Assembly (NCBI GenBank): GCA_035536915.1
Contig: DATLNE010000014.1
Coordinates: 29,162-93,161, forward strand
Direction: 5' to 3'
Origin: Acidimicrobiales bacterium
Lineage (GTDB): Bacteria; Actinomycetota; Acidimicrobiia; Acidimicrobiales; JAHWLA01
Length of the DNA: 64,000 nt
Below, piece after piece: positions 46,103-55,331 of this stretch (position 1 is the first letter of the stretch; every line of letters begins with the position of its first letter). Under the pieces are notes generated by a model. The model worked only from the letters and a program-made list of their open reading frames with translations. It made no database searches and was not told the DNA's origin. The translations under genes and the position numbers were made by a program.

Positions 46103-46695
46103 TCTCGGACCCCGTGGATCGCCTCACCGCCGCCTTCGAGGCCATCGACGCCGCCAACGCGGACGACCCCAACACCCTCGTCATCCGCGGCGAAGTGCGG
46201 CCCAAGGAAGTCGGCCACGCCGAGCTGGCCACCGAGTGGTTGGCCCGCCTGCGGCCCGACGCCGACGAGGCGCTGCGCCTGGCCGTGCGGGCGGCCCACG
46301 TCCGGCGCTTCGCCATCCCCCGCAGCAGCTACCCCGACGGGCGGGCCGGCTACCTGCGCTGGCGCAAGGCGCTCAAGGACATGCACATGGCCGAGGTCGG
46401 CCGCATCCTCGGCGCCCTTGGCTACGACGAGCGCACGGTGTGGCGGGTGCAGAACATCGTGGGCAAGCGGGGGCTGGGCACCGACCCCGACGTGCAGGTG
46501 CTGGAGGACGTGTTGTGCCTCGTCTTCTTGGAAACCCAACTCTCCGACCTGGCCGACAAGTTGGAGCCCGAGCACATCGTCGAGGTCATCCGCAAGACCC
46601 TGCCCAAGATGTCGGACGAGGCCAAGGTGGTAGCGCTCGGGCTCGACCTGCCTGCCGACGATCACGCCCTGCTGGAACGGGCGGTCGGGGCATGA
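46087..46695 (+). CDS. DUF4202 protein
   Basis: About 202 residues. RLTAAFEAIDAANADDPN at the start, then RAAHVRRFAIPRSSYPDGR and GYLRWRKALKDMHMAEVGRI, and VLCLVFLETQLSDLADKL near the end are the DUF4202 pattern. The family resembles HD-type helical enzymes through its conserved His and Asp residues, but its activity is unknown. GTG 46087 is used (GTG 46114 is the alternative). Coupled to the next gene by ATGA. Confidence 0.82.
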   Translation: MSGVVVSDPVDRLTAAFEAIDAANADDPNTLVIRGEVRPKEVGHAELATEWLARLRPDADEALRLAVRAAHVRRFAIPRSSYPDGRAGYLRWRKALKDMHMAEVGRILGALGYDERTVWRVQNIVGKRGLGTDPDVQVLEDVLCLVFLETQLSDLADKLEPEHIVEVIRKTLPKMSDEAKVVALGLDLPADDHALLERAVGA

Positions 46696-48158
46696 CCCGG
46701 TCCACCGACTCCAAGCCGGGGCGCCGTATCGTGAGCGACGACGCATCCTTCCCGCCGCAGAGGAGACGCGTGGTCGCACGGATAGTCGAATCGCCTGACC
46801 ACTTGGCCCTGCCCCTGCCGCCGGGCCTCACCGTGGTGCCCGCCCAGGACCCCGACGAGTTCGCCCGCGTGCTCGCCGCGCAGACCGGCGGCACCTTGGT
46901 GTCGTCGAGCGACGAGGTGGCCGCCGTGCTGGCCCGGCGCCGCTTGTCGTCGGTGGCCGACGTCGACGGCTCGGCCGCCGAGGTGGCCTACCTCCAGTCG
47001 TTGCTGGAAGGCGGCTCGGCCGACCTGCCCTCCAACCTGGTGCGGCCTGGCGAGCGCACCGCCGTCCTGCGTTCGTTGGGCACGCGGTTGGCCGCCGCCC
47101 GCGACGAGGCCAAGGCCGCCCGGGTGGCATTGCTCAAGCGGGAAGCCGCCGTGCAGGCCGAGGTGCGCAAGACCTCGGGCGTGCTGCTCGACGTGGAACC
47201 CGAGCTGGCCCGGCGGGTGGCGCATCGGGTCAGCGTCGCCTTGCGCAAGGCGCGGGCGGCGCAACGGGCGCTCGGCCCCAAGCCCGGGCTCGACAAGGAG
47301 ACCGAACAGGCCGCCCGCCGCGCCATGTCGCGCCTGGAGGACGCCCGCTTCGCAGCCGCCAAGTCGAGTGCCCGAGTGCACTCCCGCCTCGCTGTGGGCA
47401 ACGTCATCGGGCTGCTGCTCGCCTTCGTCGGCGTCATGCTCGTCTGGGGAGGCGCCCAGATCGACGCGGGCTCGGTCTATGCGGTGCTGGCCCTGGCGGG
47501 CTTGTCGCCGTTGGCCGCACTGGCCATCGGCGCCGCCGGCGCAATGCATGCCCGGCGCCGGGTGCAGGCGGCCACGGCCGAGTGCGCAGCGGCTTTGCAG
47601 AAGGCGGGGGTGGCCGACGTCGAAGCGTTGGCCGAACGCCGGCGTGAGTTGGAGGCGTGGCTCGACCGGGCCGACGCCACCGCCACGGCCCGCGACGCGT
47701 GGAAGGACGCGCTGGTGGCCTGGGAGACGATGGCGGCGCCCGGCGCCGACCCCAAGACAGTCGAAGAGTTGTTGGAGGCCGGTGCCCGCGTGCGCGCCGC
47801 CCGCGAGGACGCGACTGCGGCGCGAGCGACGGCCGACGAAGCGATGAAGGCGCTGGCCGTCGTGGAGGACGAAGTGCGGGCCCGCTTGGCCCGGCCGTCG
47901 GCCGATGTCGACGGGGCGCCGATCGTGGTCACCGGCTCACGGCGCGACAAGCTCGCCCTGGAGGAGTTGGCGCCGTCGGTCCCCGTGGCGCTGGTCACCG
48001 GCATCGACGCCGAAGCGGCCCGGGAACCTGAGACGGCGTACGCAGGCGAGGCGGAGCACGAAGTCGAGGTCGACGAGCGGCCGACGCAAGCCCACTCGTT
48101 CCTCTTCGACGCCGAGGCTGCTCGCCGCTTGCGCCGCCGAGTCCGCCGCCGCAGCTAA
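46692..48158 (+). CDS. Large coiled-coil membrane protein, function unknown
   Basis: 488 residues. Long Ala/Glu/Arg-rich helices on both sides of a two-helix transmembrane hairpin (about residues 237-285, VIGLLLAFVGVMLVWGG and LAGLSPLAALAIGAAGAM). The C-terminal 60 residues are acidic and then end with an Arg-rich tail. No family recognised. The ATG overlaps the DUF4202 stop (ATGA), so the ABC ATPase, DUF4202 and this gene are probably one operon. Confidence 0.65.
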   Translation: MTRSTDSKPGRRIVSDDASFPPQRRRVVARIVESPDHLALPLPPGLTVVPAQDPDEFARVLAAQTGGTLVSSSDEVAAVLARRRLSSVADVDGSAAEVAYLQSLLEGGSADLPSNLVRPGERTAVLRSLGTRLAAARDEAKAARVALLKREAAVQAEVRKTSGVLLDVEPELARRVAHRVSVALRKARAAQRALGPKPGLDKETEQAARRAMSRLEDARFAAAKSSARVHSRLAVGNVIGLLLAFVGVMLVWGGAQIDAGSVYAVLALAGLSPLAALAIGAAGAMHARRRVQAATAECAAALQKAGVADVEALAERRRELEAWLDRADATATARDAWKDALVAWETMAAPGADPKTVEELLEAGARVRAAREDATAARATADEAMKALAVVEDEVRARLARPSADVDGAPIVVTGSRRDKLALEELAPSVPVALVTGIDAEAAREPETAYAGEAEHEVEVDERPTQAHSFLFDAEAARRLRRRVRRRS

Positions 48159-48170
48159 CTCACTGACGCA

Positions 48171-48752
48171 CTAGCGCAGGCGGGCGTCGACCACCGAGGC
48201 CAGGTCGCCCAGTGCCTCGGTGAGGCGGGCGTGCTCCTCGGCCCGCCGGTTGGCCAGTTCGGCCAGGTCACGCTCGGCCTCGGCCCGGGCCTCTTCCAGC
48301 CGGGCCAGGTCGTCGCGCAGGCGGGCTTCCTCGACCTCGCGGGTGGCCTGCACCTCGGCTTCGACGGCGGCCACGCGGCTGCGGGCCTGCTCCTCGGCCT
48401 CGGCCACGATGGCGGCAGCCCGGCTCTGGGCCTCGGTCACCGCCAGTTCGGCCGTGCGCTGGGCCAGCACCAACGTGCGCCGCACCGTCTGTTCGTTGAC
48501 GGTGGCCACCGTCGTGCGCTGCTGCGCCTCGTCGAGGCGACCGGTGGCGTCGGCCAACTGGGCCTCGAGGTCGCCCACCAACAACGAGAGCTGTTCAAGG
48601 AAGCCGTCGACGTCGTCGGGGTGGTAGCCCCGCAGCTTCTCCCGGAAGCGGGCCGTGCGGATGCGCGCCGACGCGCTCTCGTCGACCGGCTCGTCGACGA
48701 CGCGGATGTCGTCGAGCTGGTCGTCCACCTCGAAGTCTTCGATCGTGCTCAT
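48171..48752 (-). CDS. DivIVA-domain coiled-coil protein
   Basis: 193 residues. After an acidic N-terminus, TARFREKLRGYHPDDVDGFL is the DivIVA/Wag31-type N-terminal motif that places such proteins at curved membranes; the remaining 130 residues are a continuous coiled coil. Likely a scaffold in polar growth or division. Its ATG overlaps the stop of the related gene at 48749-49288. Confidence 0.78.
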   Translation of the reverse strand: MSTIEDFEVDDQLDDIRVVDEPVDESASARIRTARFREKLRGYHPDDVDGFLEQLSLLVGDLEAQLADATGRLDEAQQRTTVATVNEQTVRRTLVLAQRTAELAVTEAQSRAAAIVAEAEEQARSRVAAVEAEVQATREVEEARLRDDLARLEEARAEAERDLAELANRRAEEHARLTEALGDLASVVDARLR

Positions 48753-49288
48753 GCGTGCTCCATCTCTGCCAGATCAGACAGTGCGGCGGCCAAGCGGTCG
48801 CCGATAGCGGTGCGGCACTGCCGGGTTGCCTCTGCCGCCGTACGGAGGTCGTCGTCGGCTTGGGCCACGGCGGCTTGGGTCTCGGCCACCTGCCGACGGG
48901 CTTCGTCGACGGCGTTGCGCAGCCGGTCGAGCTCGGTCTCGTCGCGCAGTTCGGCGATGCGCTGGTTGGCCTCCCGGACCAGCCGGACCGCTTCGGCCTC
49001 GCCTCGCTCCACGATCTCGTCGGCTTGGCGCTGCCCCTCGAAGACGGCCGACAGCAGTTCGTCGTCGTCGACGGCGGGTGCCGGTGCGGCGACCTCGGCC
49101 CGGACAGCAGCCGACTCGGCGGCCGCGGCGGCCGACAGCGTGTCGGCGATGCGGCGCTCCAAGGTGGCGACGATGCCCGACACCACGGCCAGGTGGTCGC
49201 GCACATGGTCGGGGTCGTAGCCCGGCTCGGTGGCTCGGAACCCGGGTGAGTGGAGCTGCGCCGCCAGCACCTCCGACACAGTGGACAC
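48749..49288 (-). CDS. DivIVA-like coiled-coil protein
   Basis: 179 residues. The start VLAAQLHSPGFRATEPGYDP with DPDHVRDHLAVV resembles a weak DivIVA motif, followed by a coiled coil throughout. Coupled to the DivIVA gene downstream (ATGA). The two may form a mixed coiled coil. Confidence 0.7.
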   Translation of the reverse strand: MSTVSEVLAAQLHSPGFRATEPGYDPDHVRDHLAVVSGIVATLERRIADTLSAAAAAESAAVRAEVAAPAPAVDDDELLSAVFEGQRQADEIVERGEAEAVRLVREANQRIAELRDETELDRLRNAVDEARRQVAETQAAVAQADDDLRTAAEATRQCRTAIGDRLAAALSDLAEMEHA

Positions 49289-49307
49289 GCTTGGAGGGTA
49301 TCGCCCC

Positions 49308-49565
49308 TCACTCGCCGGGCCGCGGACCCCCGATGCGTCGCCGGGCTTCGTCGACGGTGGCCGTCAGCGCCTCGCCCAACGAGCGCGCCGCGCTGCGCAC
49401 ATCGTCTTGGAACTCGGGGTCTCGCACGGCCTCGGCCACGCTGTCGACGATGCGGTCGACTGCCCCGGCCAGGCCTTGCAGGGCCTCGGGCGTATCGCGC
49501 AGTCGCCTGCCCAAGGCAGCGAACTGCTCCCCCACCTGCTCCCACGCTTCCTTGCTGTCAGCCAC
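49308..49565 (-). CDS. Small helical protein, function unknown
   Basis: 85 residues. GTG 49565 has GGGAGGG 8 bp upstream, which decides the start; a longer frame to 49652 is disfavoured. Two or three amphipathic helices (EAWEQVGEQFAALGRRL, RSLGEALTATVDEARRRI). Resembles short actinobacterial proteins encoded near division coiled coils. Overlaps the upstream gene by 8 nt. Confidence 0.62.
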   Translation of the reverse strand: MADSKEAWEQVGEQFAALGRRLRDTPEALQGLAGAVDRIVDSVAEAVRDPEFQDDVRSAARSLGEALTATVDEARRRIGGPRPGE

Positions 49566-49827
49566 GTCGCACCCTCCCGTTCTCGACCTTGACGCCTTCG
49601 GCCCGAAGCCTGCGGCTTTGGTCGTCTTCCTTCCCTGGAGCCAGGCGTCCATCCGCCATCACGATGCGCCACCATGGGAATTGATCACCGTGACGAGCGA
49701 GGAAGCCGCCGACGGCGCGCCCGCAACCGGGAAAGCCGGCCTCCTGCCCCACCTCTCCGTAGGCCATGACGTCTCCGGTCCCGACCGTGCTGAGCACAGC
49801 CGCAACGCGGCGCTCGAACTCAGTCAC
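49558..49827 (-). CDS. Alkyltransferase-like (ATL) DNA-binding protein
   Basis: 89 residues. The fold of the MGMT C-terminal domain is recognisable (TGDVMAYGEVGQEAGFPGCGRAVGGFL and the DNA-binding helix), but the alkyl-accepting PCHR Cys is replaced: the site reads PWWRIV, as in ATL proteins. These bind O6-alkylguanine without repairing it and flag it for nucleotide-excision repair. GTG 49827 overlaps the stop of the acyl-CoA dehydrogenase (GTGA). Confidence 0.85.
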   Translation of the reverse strand: MTEFERRVAAVLSTVGTGDVMAYGEVGQEAGFPGCGRAVGGFLARHGDQFPWWRIVMADGRLAPGKEDDQSRRLRAEGVKVENGRVRRG

Positions 49828-51023
49828 TCGGCGGCGAGCAGCGAGCGGGCAATCTGCGACACCTGGATCTCGTCGGTGCCCGCGTAGATCTGCAGCACCT
49901 TGGCGTCGCGGGCCAACTGCTCGACGTGGTACTCGGCCATGTAGCCGTTGCCCCCGAAGAGCTGCACCGCCTCCAGCGCCACATCCATGCAGGCCTGGGC
50001 CGAGTAGAGCTTGCAGGCCGACGCCTCGGCCAGGCTCATGCCCGTGCCTGCGGCGGCCATCTCCAACTGGCGGAACACGAGGTTCTGGATGTTGAGGCGG
50101 GCCACTTCCATCTTGGCCAGCTTCAACTGGATGAGCTGGAACTCCCCGATGGGGCGGCCGAACTGCACCCGGTTGCGGGCGTAGTCGAGCGACAGCTCCA
50201 AGCACCGCTCCACGATGCCGAGGGCCATGGCGGCCACCCCGGTGCGCTCCATGGAGAACGTGTCCTTGGCGCCCGAGCGGGCGGGCACGTCCTCGGTCTC
50301 GCCCAACAGGTGCTCGCGCCCCACCCGCACGTCGGTCAGGAACAGTTGGCCGGTGGGCGACGAGTGCATGCCCATCTTGCGCAACGGCTTCGACTGCTCC
50401 AGGCCCGGCGTGCCCGTGTCGAGCACGAAGGTGAGCACCTTGCGGTCCTTGGCGTCGTTGCCCTCGTCGAGCTTGCAGATGAACACGATGGTGTCGGCGT
50501 ACGGGCCGTTGGTGATGAACGTCTTCGACCCGTTGAGCACGTACTCGTCGCCGTCGCGCCGTGCTGTCGACTTCATGGCGCCGAAGGCGTCGGAGCCCGA
50601 ATCGGGCTCGGTGATGGCCCAGGCCCCGATCTTGTCGAGCGTCAGCAGGTCGAGGGCCCACCGCTCCTTCTGGCGCCGGGTGCCCTTCGACATGATGGCG
50701 GCGGCCGTGAGCCCCATGCTCACCCCCATGGCGGTCACCATGCCCGGGCAGTACCGGCACAGCTCGATGATGGGGATGATCGCCATGGCGGCGCCCATGT
50801 CGCTGCCGCCGCCGCTGCGGTCGGACCCATCGCTGTCGAGCCTGCGCTTGAAGCTTTCGCGGGCCATGGCGTCGATCCCGAAGGTGCGGATCATCTTGCG
50901 GAGCACGTCATAAGGCGGGGTGTCGCCGTGCTCCAGGGCTTCGAGGTTGGGGGCGATCTCGTCCTCCACGAAGCGCCGTACGGCCTCACGCACCATCAAC
51001 TGCTCGTCGCTCCACTGGTACAT
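49824..51023 (-). CDS. Acyl-CoA dehydrogenase
   Basis: 399 residues. FAD and substrate motifs ITEPDSGSDAFG and NGSKTFITNG, catalytic-base region QIYAGTDEIQVSQIARSLL, and RNRVQFGRPIGEFQLIQ are intact. A short insert rich in Ser/Gly (about residues 62-76) is unusual. It is a second acyl-CoA dehydrogenase in the window, unrelated in operon context to the one at 5855. Followed by the ATL gene with a 4-nt overlap. Confidence 0.93.
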   Translation of the reverse strand: MYQWSDEQLMVREAVRRFVEDEIAPNLEALEHGDTPPYDVLRKMIRTFGIDAMARESFKRRLDSDGSDRSGGGSDMGAAMAIIPIIELCRYCPGMVTAMGVSMGLTAAAIMSKGTRRQKERWALDLLTLDKIGAWAITEPDSGSDAFGAMKSTARRDGDEYVLNGSKTFITNGPYADTIVFICKLDEGNDAKDRKVLTFVLDTGTPGLEQSKPLRKMGMHSSPTGQLFLTDVRVGREHLLGETEDVPARSGAKDTFSMERTGVAAMALGIVERCLELSLDYARNRVQFGRPIGEFQLIQLKLAKMEVARLNIQNLVFRQLEMAAAGTGMSLAEASACKLYSAQACMDVALEAVQLFGGNGYMAEYHVEQLARDAKVLQIYAGTDEIQVSQIARSLLAAE

Positions 51024-51034
51024 GGAGGCGAATC

Positions 51035-51286
51035 CTACGAGCGCACCACCGGCAAAGTGACGGGGACGTCAGCGGCGGCCTCGGGGTCGAGCACGGCCCG
51101 GGCCGTGGCCTCGGCGGCCAGGAACACCTCCTGGGGCCGCAGCCACTCGGGCCGGGCGGCCGAAGCCAGCACCACCGCCTCGTCCGCGTCATAGGCGAGG
51201 ACGTGCAGCGCCTTCCAATCCGCCCGACCAGGGCGGCCCCACGTCACCGTCCACACGAACCGGCCCCCGTCGTCGGCCGGTGTCAC
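51035..51286 (-). CDS. Small hypothetical protein coupled to MarR
   Basis: 83 residues. GTG 51286 overlaps the marR stop by 4 nt. Contains FVWTVTWGRPGRADWKALHVL and AEATARAVLDPEAAADVPV; the alternating hydrophobic pattern suggests a small alpha/beta fold. No family recognised. Confidence 0.6.
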   Translation of the reverse strand: MTPADDGGRFVWTVTWGRPGRADWKALHVLAYDADEAVVLASAARPEWLRPQEVFLAAEATARAVLDPEAAADVPVTLPVVRS

Positions 51287-51726
51287 GGCACCGACTTCCT
51301 GACCTTGTCGAAGATGCGCTGGAGCGCCTTCACGTCGGCCGCGCTCAGATGGTCGAAGAGGTGCTCGCGCACGAGGGTGACGTGGTGGGGGGCCAGCGAC
51401 TCGATGACCGTGCGGCCGTGCGGGGTGAGCACGGCGAAGGTGCCTCGCCGGTCGGTGTCGCAGGTCTCGCGTGTGACCAATCCGTCGGCCTCCAGGCGGG
51501 CCACCGCGTGCGACAGGCGGCTGCGGGAGAACGACGTGTTCTCTGCCAGGTCGCTCATGCGCATGCGGTCCTCGGGCGCCTCCGACAGGCGCACCAGGAT
51601 CTCGAAGTCCTCCTGGCCGAACCCGGCGCGGCGTTTCATGTCGTCGCCCAAAAGTGCGTAGAGCCGGTTCGTGCCTTCCAGGTACGACCGCCACGCCCGT
51701 TGCTCGTCGTCGCTCAGCCACCGCAC
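51283..51726 (-). CDS. MarR-family transcriptional regulator
   Basis: 147 residues, typical size. Winged-helix DNA-binding region: EDRMRMSDLAENTSFSRSRL followed by HAVARLEADGLVTRETCDTDRRGTF. A single Cys (Cys89) lies in the wing, so an OhrR-like one-Cys redox switch is possible but the usual N-terminal sensing Cys is absent. Two palindromic sites lie directly upstream, between it and yceI. Confidence 0.9.
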   Translation of the reverse strand: MRWLSDDEQRAWRSYLEGTNRLYALLGDDMKRRAGFGQEDFEILVRLSEAPEDRMRMSDLAENTSFSRSRLSHAVARLEADGLVTRETCDTDRRGTFAVLTPHGRTVIESLAPHHVTLVREHLFDHLSAADVKALQRIFDKVRKSVP

Positions 51727-51756
51727 GCCCCCAGGATAGCCGACTCTCGGGAATTA

Positions 51757-51800
51757 GTTGAAGTTTCAACCTGTTGGTGGTAGACAGTTGAAAATTCAAC
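51757..51800. promoter_or_regulatory. Two MarR-type operator palindromes between marR and yceI
   Basis: GTTGAAGTTTCAAC at 51757-51770 and GTTGAAAATTCAAC at 51787-51800: the arms GTTGAA/TTCAAC are perfect and starts are 30 bp apart, about three helical turns, so dimers would sit on one face. Suits repression of both divergent genes. Confidence 0.7.
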
Positions 51801-51825
51801 CATCTGCGTCTGGGAGGACATCCGC

Positions 51826-52389
51826 ATGAGCACTACCACCACCACCGTCGAGATCCCCGGTTACGTCACCGGCACGTGGGCCATCGACCCCGTGCACTCC
51901 GAGGTCTCCTTCTCCGTGCGGCACATGATGGTGTCGAAGGTGCGGGGCACGTTCCGCACCTTCAGCGGCACCCTGGTGCTGGCCGACGACCCGCTGTCCT
52001 CCTCGGTCACCGCCGAGGTCGACGTCGACTCCATCGACACCCGCAACGAACAGCGCGACGCCCACATCCGTTCGGCCGACTTCTTCGACGCCGAGCAGTT
52101 CCCCACGATGACGTTCCGGTCGACGGCGGTGCGCCCCGCTCGTGACGGCTTCGTGGTGGAAGGCGAGCTTTCGCTGCACGGCGTCACCCGCCCCGTCGAG
52201 CTCGACCTCGAGGTCAACGGCTTCACCCCCGATCCCTACGGCGGCACCCGAGTGGGCTTCACCGCCACCGGGCAGATCAACCGGCGTGACTTCGGCATCG
52301 ACATCGACATGCCGATGGACGGCGGCGGCGTGGTCGTGGGCGACAAGGTCACCCTCACCCTGGAGGTCCAGGCCGTCCTGCAGCCGTAA
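51826..52389 (+). CDS. YceI-family lipocalin-like protein
   Basis: 187 residues. The family opening TGTWAIDPVHSEVSFSVRHMM, the NEQRDAHIRSADFF segment and the C-terminal FGIDIDMP are present. YceI proteins form a beta barrel that binds isoprenoid-like lipids. No signal peptide is seen, so it acts in the cytoplasm. GGGAGGAC lies 9 bp before the ATG. Faces marR across the operators and is probably its main target. Confidence 0.92.
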   Translation: MSTTTTTVEIPGYVTGTWAIDPVHSEVSFSVRHMMVSKVRGTFRTFSGTLVLADDPLSSSVTAEVDVDSIDTRNEQRDAHIRSADFFDAEQFPTMTFRSTAVRPARDGFVVEGELSLHGVTRPVELDLEVNGFTPDPYGGTRVGFTATGQINRRDFGIDIDMPMDGGGVVVGDKVTLTLEVQAVLQP

Positions 52390-52419
52390 CGTCCCCCCTA
52401 CGAGAAGAGAGGTCGCCCG

Positions 52420-52935
52420 ATGCCCATCACCCGCTTGAACCACGCCGTGCTGTTCGTGCGAGATGCAGCACGGGCGGCCGCCTTCTACCGGGACGTGCTC
52501 GGCTTCCGGGCGCTCGACACCGACATCGGCGCCCGCGCCGTGTTCCTCCAGGCCCCCGGCTCCACCAACGACCACGACCTCGGCCTGTTCTCCGTGGGCG
52601 ACGACGCTCGCCCGTCGGAGGCGGGCCGGGGCACGGTTGGCCTCTACCACCTGGCCTGGGAGGTCGACACCCTCGACGAACTGGAGCGGCTGGCCGGCGA
52701 ACTGTCGGCCGCAGGCGCGCTGGCCGGTGCCAGCGACCACAGCACCACCAAGAGCCTCTACGGCAAGGACCCCGACGGCAACGAGTTCGAGGTCGCCTGG
52801 GTCGTCCCCGCCGACCTGCTCGACGACGAAGCGCTGGCGGGCCGTTCCACCATCCGGCCCCTCGACATCGCCCGCGAGAAGCAGCGTTACGGCGGCGCCA
52901 CCCGGGGCGGCGTCGGCATCTCGGTTCCGGGGTAA
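52420..52935 (+). CDS. VOC-family (glyoxalase/dioxygenase-like) protein
   Basis: 171 residues, one VOC unit in two halves: ITRLNHAVLFVRDAARAAAFY with the first His ligand, then LYHLAWEVD and DPDGNEFEVAW with the second His and the Glu. The metal-site residues suggest an active enzyme, a glyoxalase or extradiol dioxygenase; the substrate is unknown. AGAGAGG precedes the ATG. Third gene downstream of the MarR operators. Confidence 0.87.
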   Translation: MPITRLNHAVLFVRDAARAAAFYRDVLGFRALDTDIGARAVFLQAPGSTNDHDLGLFSVGDDARPSEAGRGTVGLYHLAWEVDTLDELERLAGELSAAGALAGASDHSTTKSLYGKDPDGNEFEVAWVVPADLLDDEALAGRSTIRPLDIAREKQRYGGATRGGVGISVPG

Positions 52936-52944
52936 CGACAAGCG

Positions 52945-54600
52945 GTGACCGACACCGCCTCCCAGCCGCCGAACGACCCGTCGAAGCGGACACTCACGAA
53001 CCGCCAGGGCCATCCGGTCTCCGACAACCAGAACCAGCGGACGGTCGGGGCTCGCGGCCCGGCCACGCTGGAGAACTACCAGTTCCTCGAAAAGATCAGC
53101 CACTTCGACCGGGAGCGCATCCCCGAGCGGGTGGTGCACGCCCGGGGGGTGACGGCCTTCGGCTACTTCGAGGCCTACGGGACGGTCGGTGACGAGCCGG
53201 TGAGCCGCTTCACCCGGGCCAAGCTGTTCCAGGAGAAGGGCAAGCGCACCGACGTGGCCCTGCGGTTCTCCACGGTGGCGGGTGGGCGTGACTCGTCCGA
53301 GGCCGCCCGCGACCCTCGGGGCTTCGCCGTGAAGTTCTACACGGAGGACGGCAACTGGGACCTGGTCGGCAACAACATGGCCGTCTTCTTCATCCGCGAC
53401 GCCGTCAAGTTCCCCGACCTCATCCACTCGCAGAAGCCCGACCCGGTCACCCACCGACAGGAGCCCAACCGCATCTTCGACTTCATCTCGCAGATGCCCG
53501 AGGCCATGCACATGGTGATGAACGTGTTCTCGCCGCGGGGCATCCCGGCCACGTACCGCCACATGCAGGGCTTCGGGGTCAACACCTACAAGTGGGTGAA
53601 CGCCGAGGGCGAGACCGTGCTGGTGAAGTACCACTGGACGCCCAAGCAGGGCGTGCGCAGCCTCACCGCCGAGGACGCCGCCAACATCCAGGCCAACGAC
53701 CTGGGCCATGCCACCCGCGACCTGTTCGACGCCATCGAGCGGGGCGACTATCCCGAGTGGGAGCTGGGCGTGCAGGTCATGAGCGACGAAGAGCACCCCG
53801 AGCTCGACTTCGACCCCCTCGACGACACCAAGGTGTGGCCCGAGAACGAGTTCCCCCTGCGGCCGGTGGGACGCATGGTGCTCGACCGCATGCCGTCGAA
53901 CTTCTTCGCCGAGAACGAGCAGATCGCCTTCGGCACCGGCGTGCTGGTCGACGGGCTCGACTTCAGCGACGACAAGATGCTCGTGGGCCGCACGTTCTCG
54001 TACTCCGACACCCAGCGCTACCGGGTGGGGCCCAACTACCTGCAGCTGCCGGTGAACCAGCCCAAGAACGCGCACGTGGCCACCAACCAACAGGGCGGGC
54101 AGATGCAGTACGGCGTCGACGACGCGGGCGACAACCCGCACGTGAACTACGAGCCGTCGATCACAGGCGGGTTGGCCGAGGCCGAGGCGCCGGAGCACGA
54201 CGAGCAGGGGCCGGTGATCACCGGGCGGCTGACGCGCAAGCAGATCCCCCGCACCAACGACTACCTGCAGGCCGGGCAGCGCTTCCTGCTCATGGAGGAG
54301 TGGGAGCGCGACGACCTGGTGGCCAACCTCGGCGAGGCGCTGGCCCAGTGCGACGGCGCCATCCAAGAGCGCATGGTGTGGCACCTGCTGCTGGTCGAGG
54401 ACGAGTTGGGGCTGCGGGTAGGTGACCACCTCGGCATCAAGCCCGACGACGTGCGGGGTCTCGGGCCGGTGAAGGGGCAGCAACTGACGCCGGACGACGA
54501 GCAGCGGCTGGCCAACCTCGGCGCCAACGGGCCTCGTGACGTGGCCGGGCTGCGCATGACCCACTGCGTGCCCAACGAACGGGTGGTCGTCACCCGCTGA
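52945..54600 (+). CDS. Heme catalase
   Basis: 551 residues, monofunctional catalase. Distal His65 ([15 protein letters not shown]), Asn in [18 protein letters not shown] and the proximal Tyr in [14 protein letters not shown] are intact. It converts hydrogen peroxide to water and oxygen. GTG 52945 lies 9 bp after the VOC stop, so it is probably in the same transcript. Length suits a clade with a short extra C-terminal helical part. Confidence 0.93.
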   Translation: MTDTASQPPNDPSKRTLTNRQGHPVSDNQNQRTVGARGPATLENYQFLEKISHFDRERIPERVVHARGVTAFGYFEAYGTVGDEPVSRFTRAKLFQEKGKRTDVALRFSTVAGGRDSSEAARDPRGFAVKFYTEDGNWDLVGNNMAVFFIRDAVKFPDLIHSQKPDPVTHRQEPNRIFDFISQMPEAMHMVMNVFSPRGIPATYRHMQGFGVNTYKWVNAEGETVLVKYHWTPKQGVRSLTAEDAANIQANDLGHATRDLFDAIERGDYPEWELGVQVMSDEEHPELDFDPLDDTKVWPENEFPLRPVGRMVLDRMPSNFFAENEQIAFGTGVLVDGLDFSDDKMLVGRTFSYSDTQRYRVGPNYLQLPVNQPKNAHVATNQQGGQMQYGVDDAGDNPHVNYEPSITGGLAEAEAPEHDEQGPVITGRLTRKQIPRTNDYLQAGQRFLLMEEWERDDLVANLGEALAQCDGAIQERMVWHLLLVEDELGLRVGDHLGIKPDDVRGLGPVKGQQLTPDDEQRLANLGANGPRDVAGLRMTHCVPNERVVVTR

Positions 54601-55268
54601 TGGCCGGGCCCGTCCTCGGCCTCGACGCCTGCCGACGAGGGTGGGTGGGCGTGGTCGTCGAGGACGGCCGCTTTGTCGAGGCAGTGTTCGCGACCTCCGC
54701 CGGCGCCCTCATTCCGGGCTTTGCCGTGGTGGGGGTCGACATCCCCATCGGGACGACGGTCTCTGGGCAGCGGGCATGCGATGTGGCGGCTCGGTCGTTC
54801 GTGGGGGCGCGTCGCAGCAGCGTGTTCAACGCCCTGCCCACGTCGGTGCTGTCGGCCGGCTCGTATGCCGAGGCCGCAGCCGCCTGTGTGGCACTGACGG
54901 GCAAGGGGCTGTCGCAGCAGTCGTGGGGCCTGGTGGCCAAGACCCGGGAAGTGGCGGCCCTGCGGGATGCGTGGCCGGTGTACGAGGTGCACCCCGAGGT
55001 CTCGTTCCGGGCGCTGCACGGCGAGCCGTTGCCTTGGCCCAAGACGACGTGGAACGGCCTGGCGCTGCGGCAGCGCTTGTTGGCATCGGCCGGCGTGGTG
55101 GTGCCCGACTCGCTCGGCCTGGCGGGGACCCTGGCCGCGCCTAACGACGTGCTCGACGCCGCCGCCGTGGCCTGGACCGCAACCCGCATCGCTTCGGGTC
55201 GCGCGTCGACGCTGCCCGACCCGCCCGAGCTCGACGCCGAAGGCCGCCCCCTCGCCATCTGGTACTGA
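54600..55268 (+). CDS. DUF429 protein (predicted RNase-H-like nuclease)
   Basis: 222 residues. LGLDACRRGWVGVVVEDGR and VVGVDIPIGTTVSGQRACD are the DUF429 motifs with the acidic residues expected for the RNase-H-like fold. The ATG shares one base with the catalase stop (TGATG). Activity of the family is not established; pairing with catalase is context only. Confidence 0.83.
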   Translation: MAGPVLGLDACRRGWVGVVVEDGRFVEAVFATSAGALIPGFAVVGVDIPIGTTVSGQRACDVAARSFVGARRSSVFNALPTSVLSAGSYAEAAAACVALTGKGLSQQSWGLVAKTREVAALRDAWPVYEVHPEVSFRALHGEPLPWPKTTWNGLALRQRLLASAGVVVPDSLGLAGTLAAPNDVLDAAAVAWTATRIASGRASTLPDPPELDAEGRPLAIWY

Positions 55269-55275
55269 AAGCCTC

Positions 55276-55304
55276 TTGCGTTCGATACCCTAGGGGGGTA
55301 TGGT
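55276..55304 (+). promoter_or_regulatory. CsoR-controlled promoter of the copper ATPase gene
   Basis: TTGCGT (55276-55281) and TATGGT (55299-55304) are -35 and -10 boxes 17 bp apart. A GC-rich palindrome, ATACCCTAGGGGGGTAT (55285-55301), fills the spacer and matches the CsoR site at 58233-58249 at both ends (ATACC and GGGGGTAT). Repressor binding would block RNA polymerase directly. Confidence 0.7.
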
Positions 55305-55331
55305 AGCGACAACGCAACTCAGGAGGCAGAC

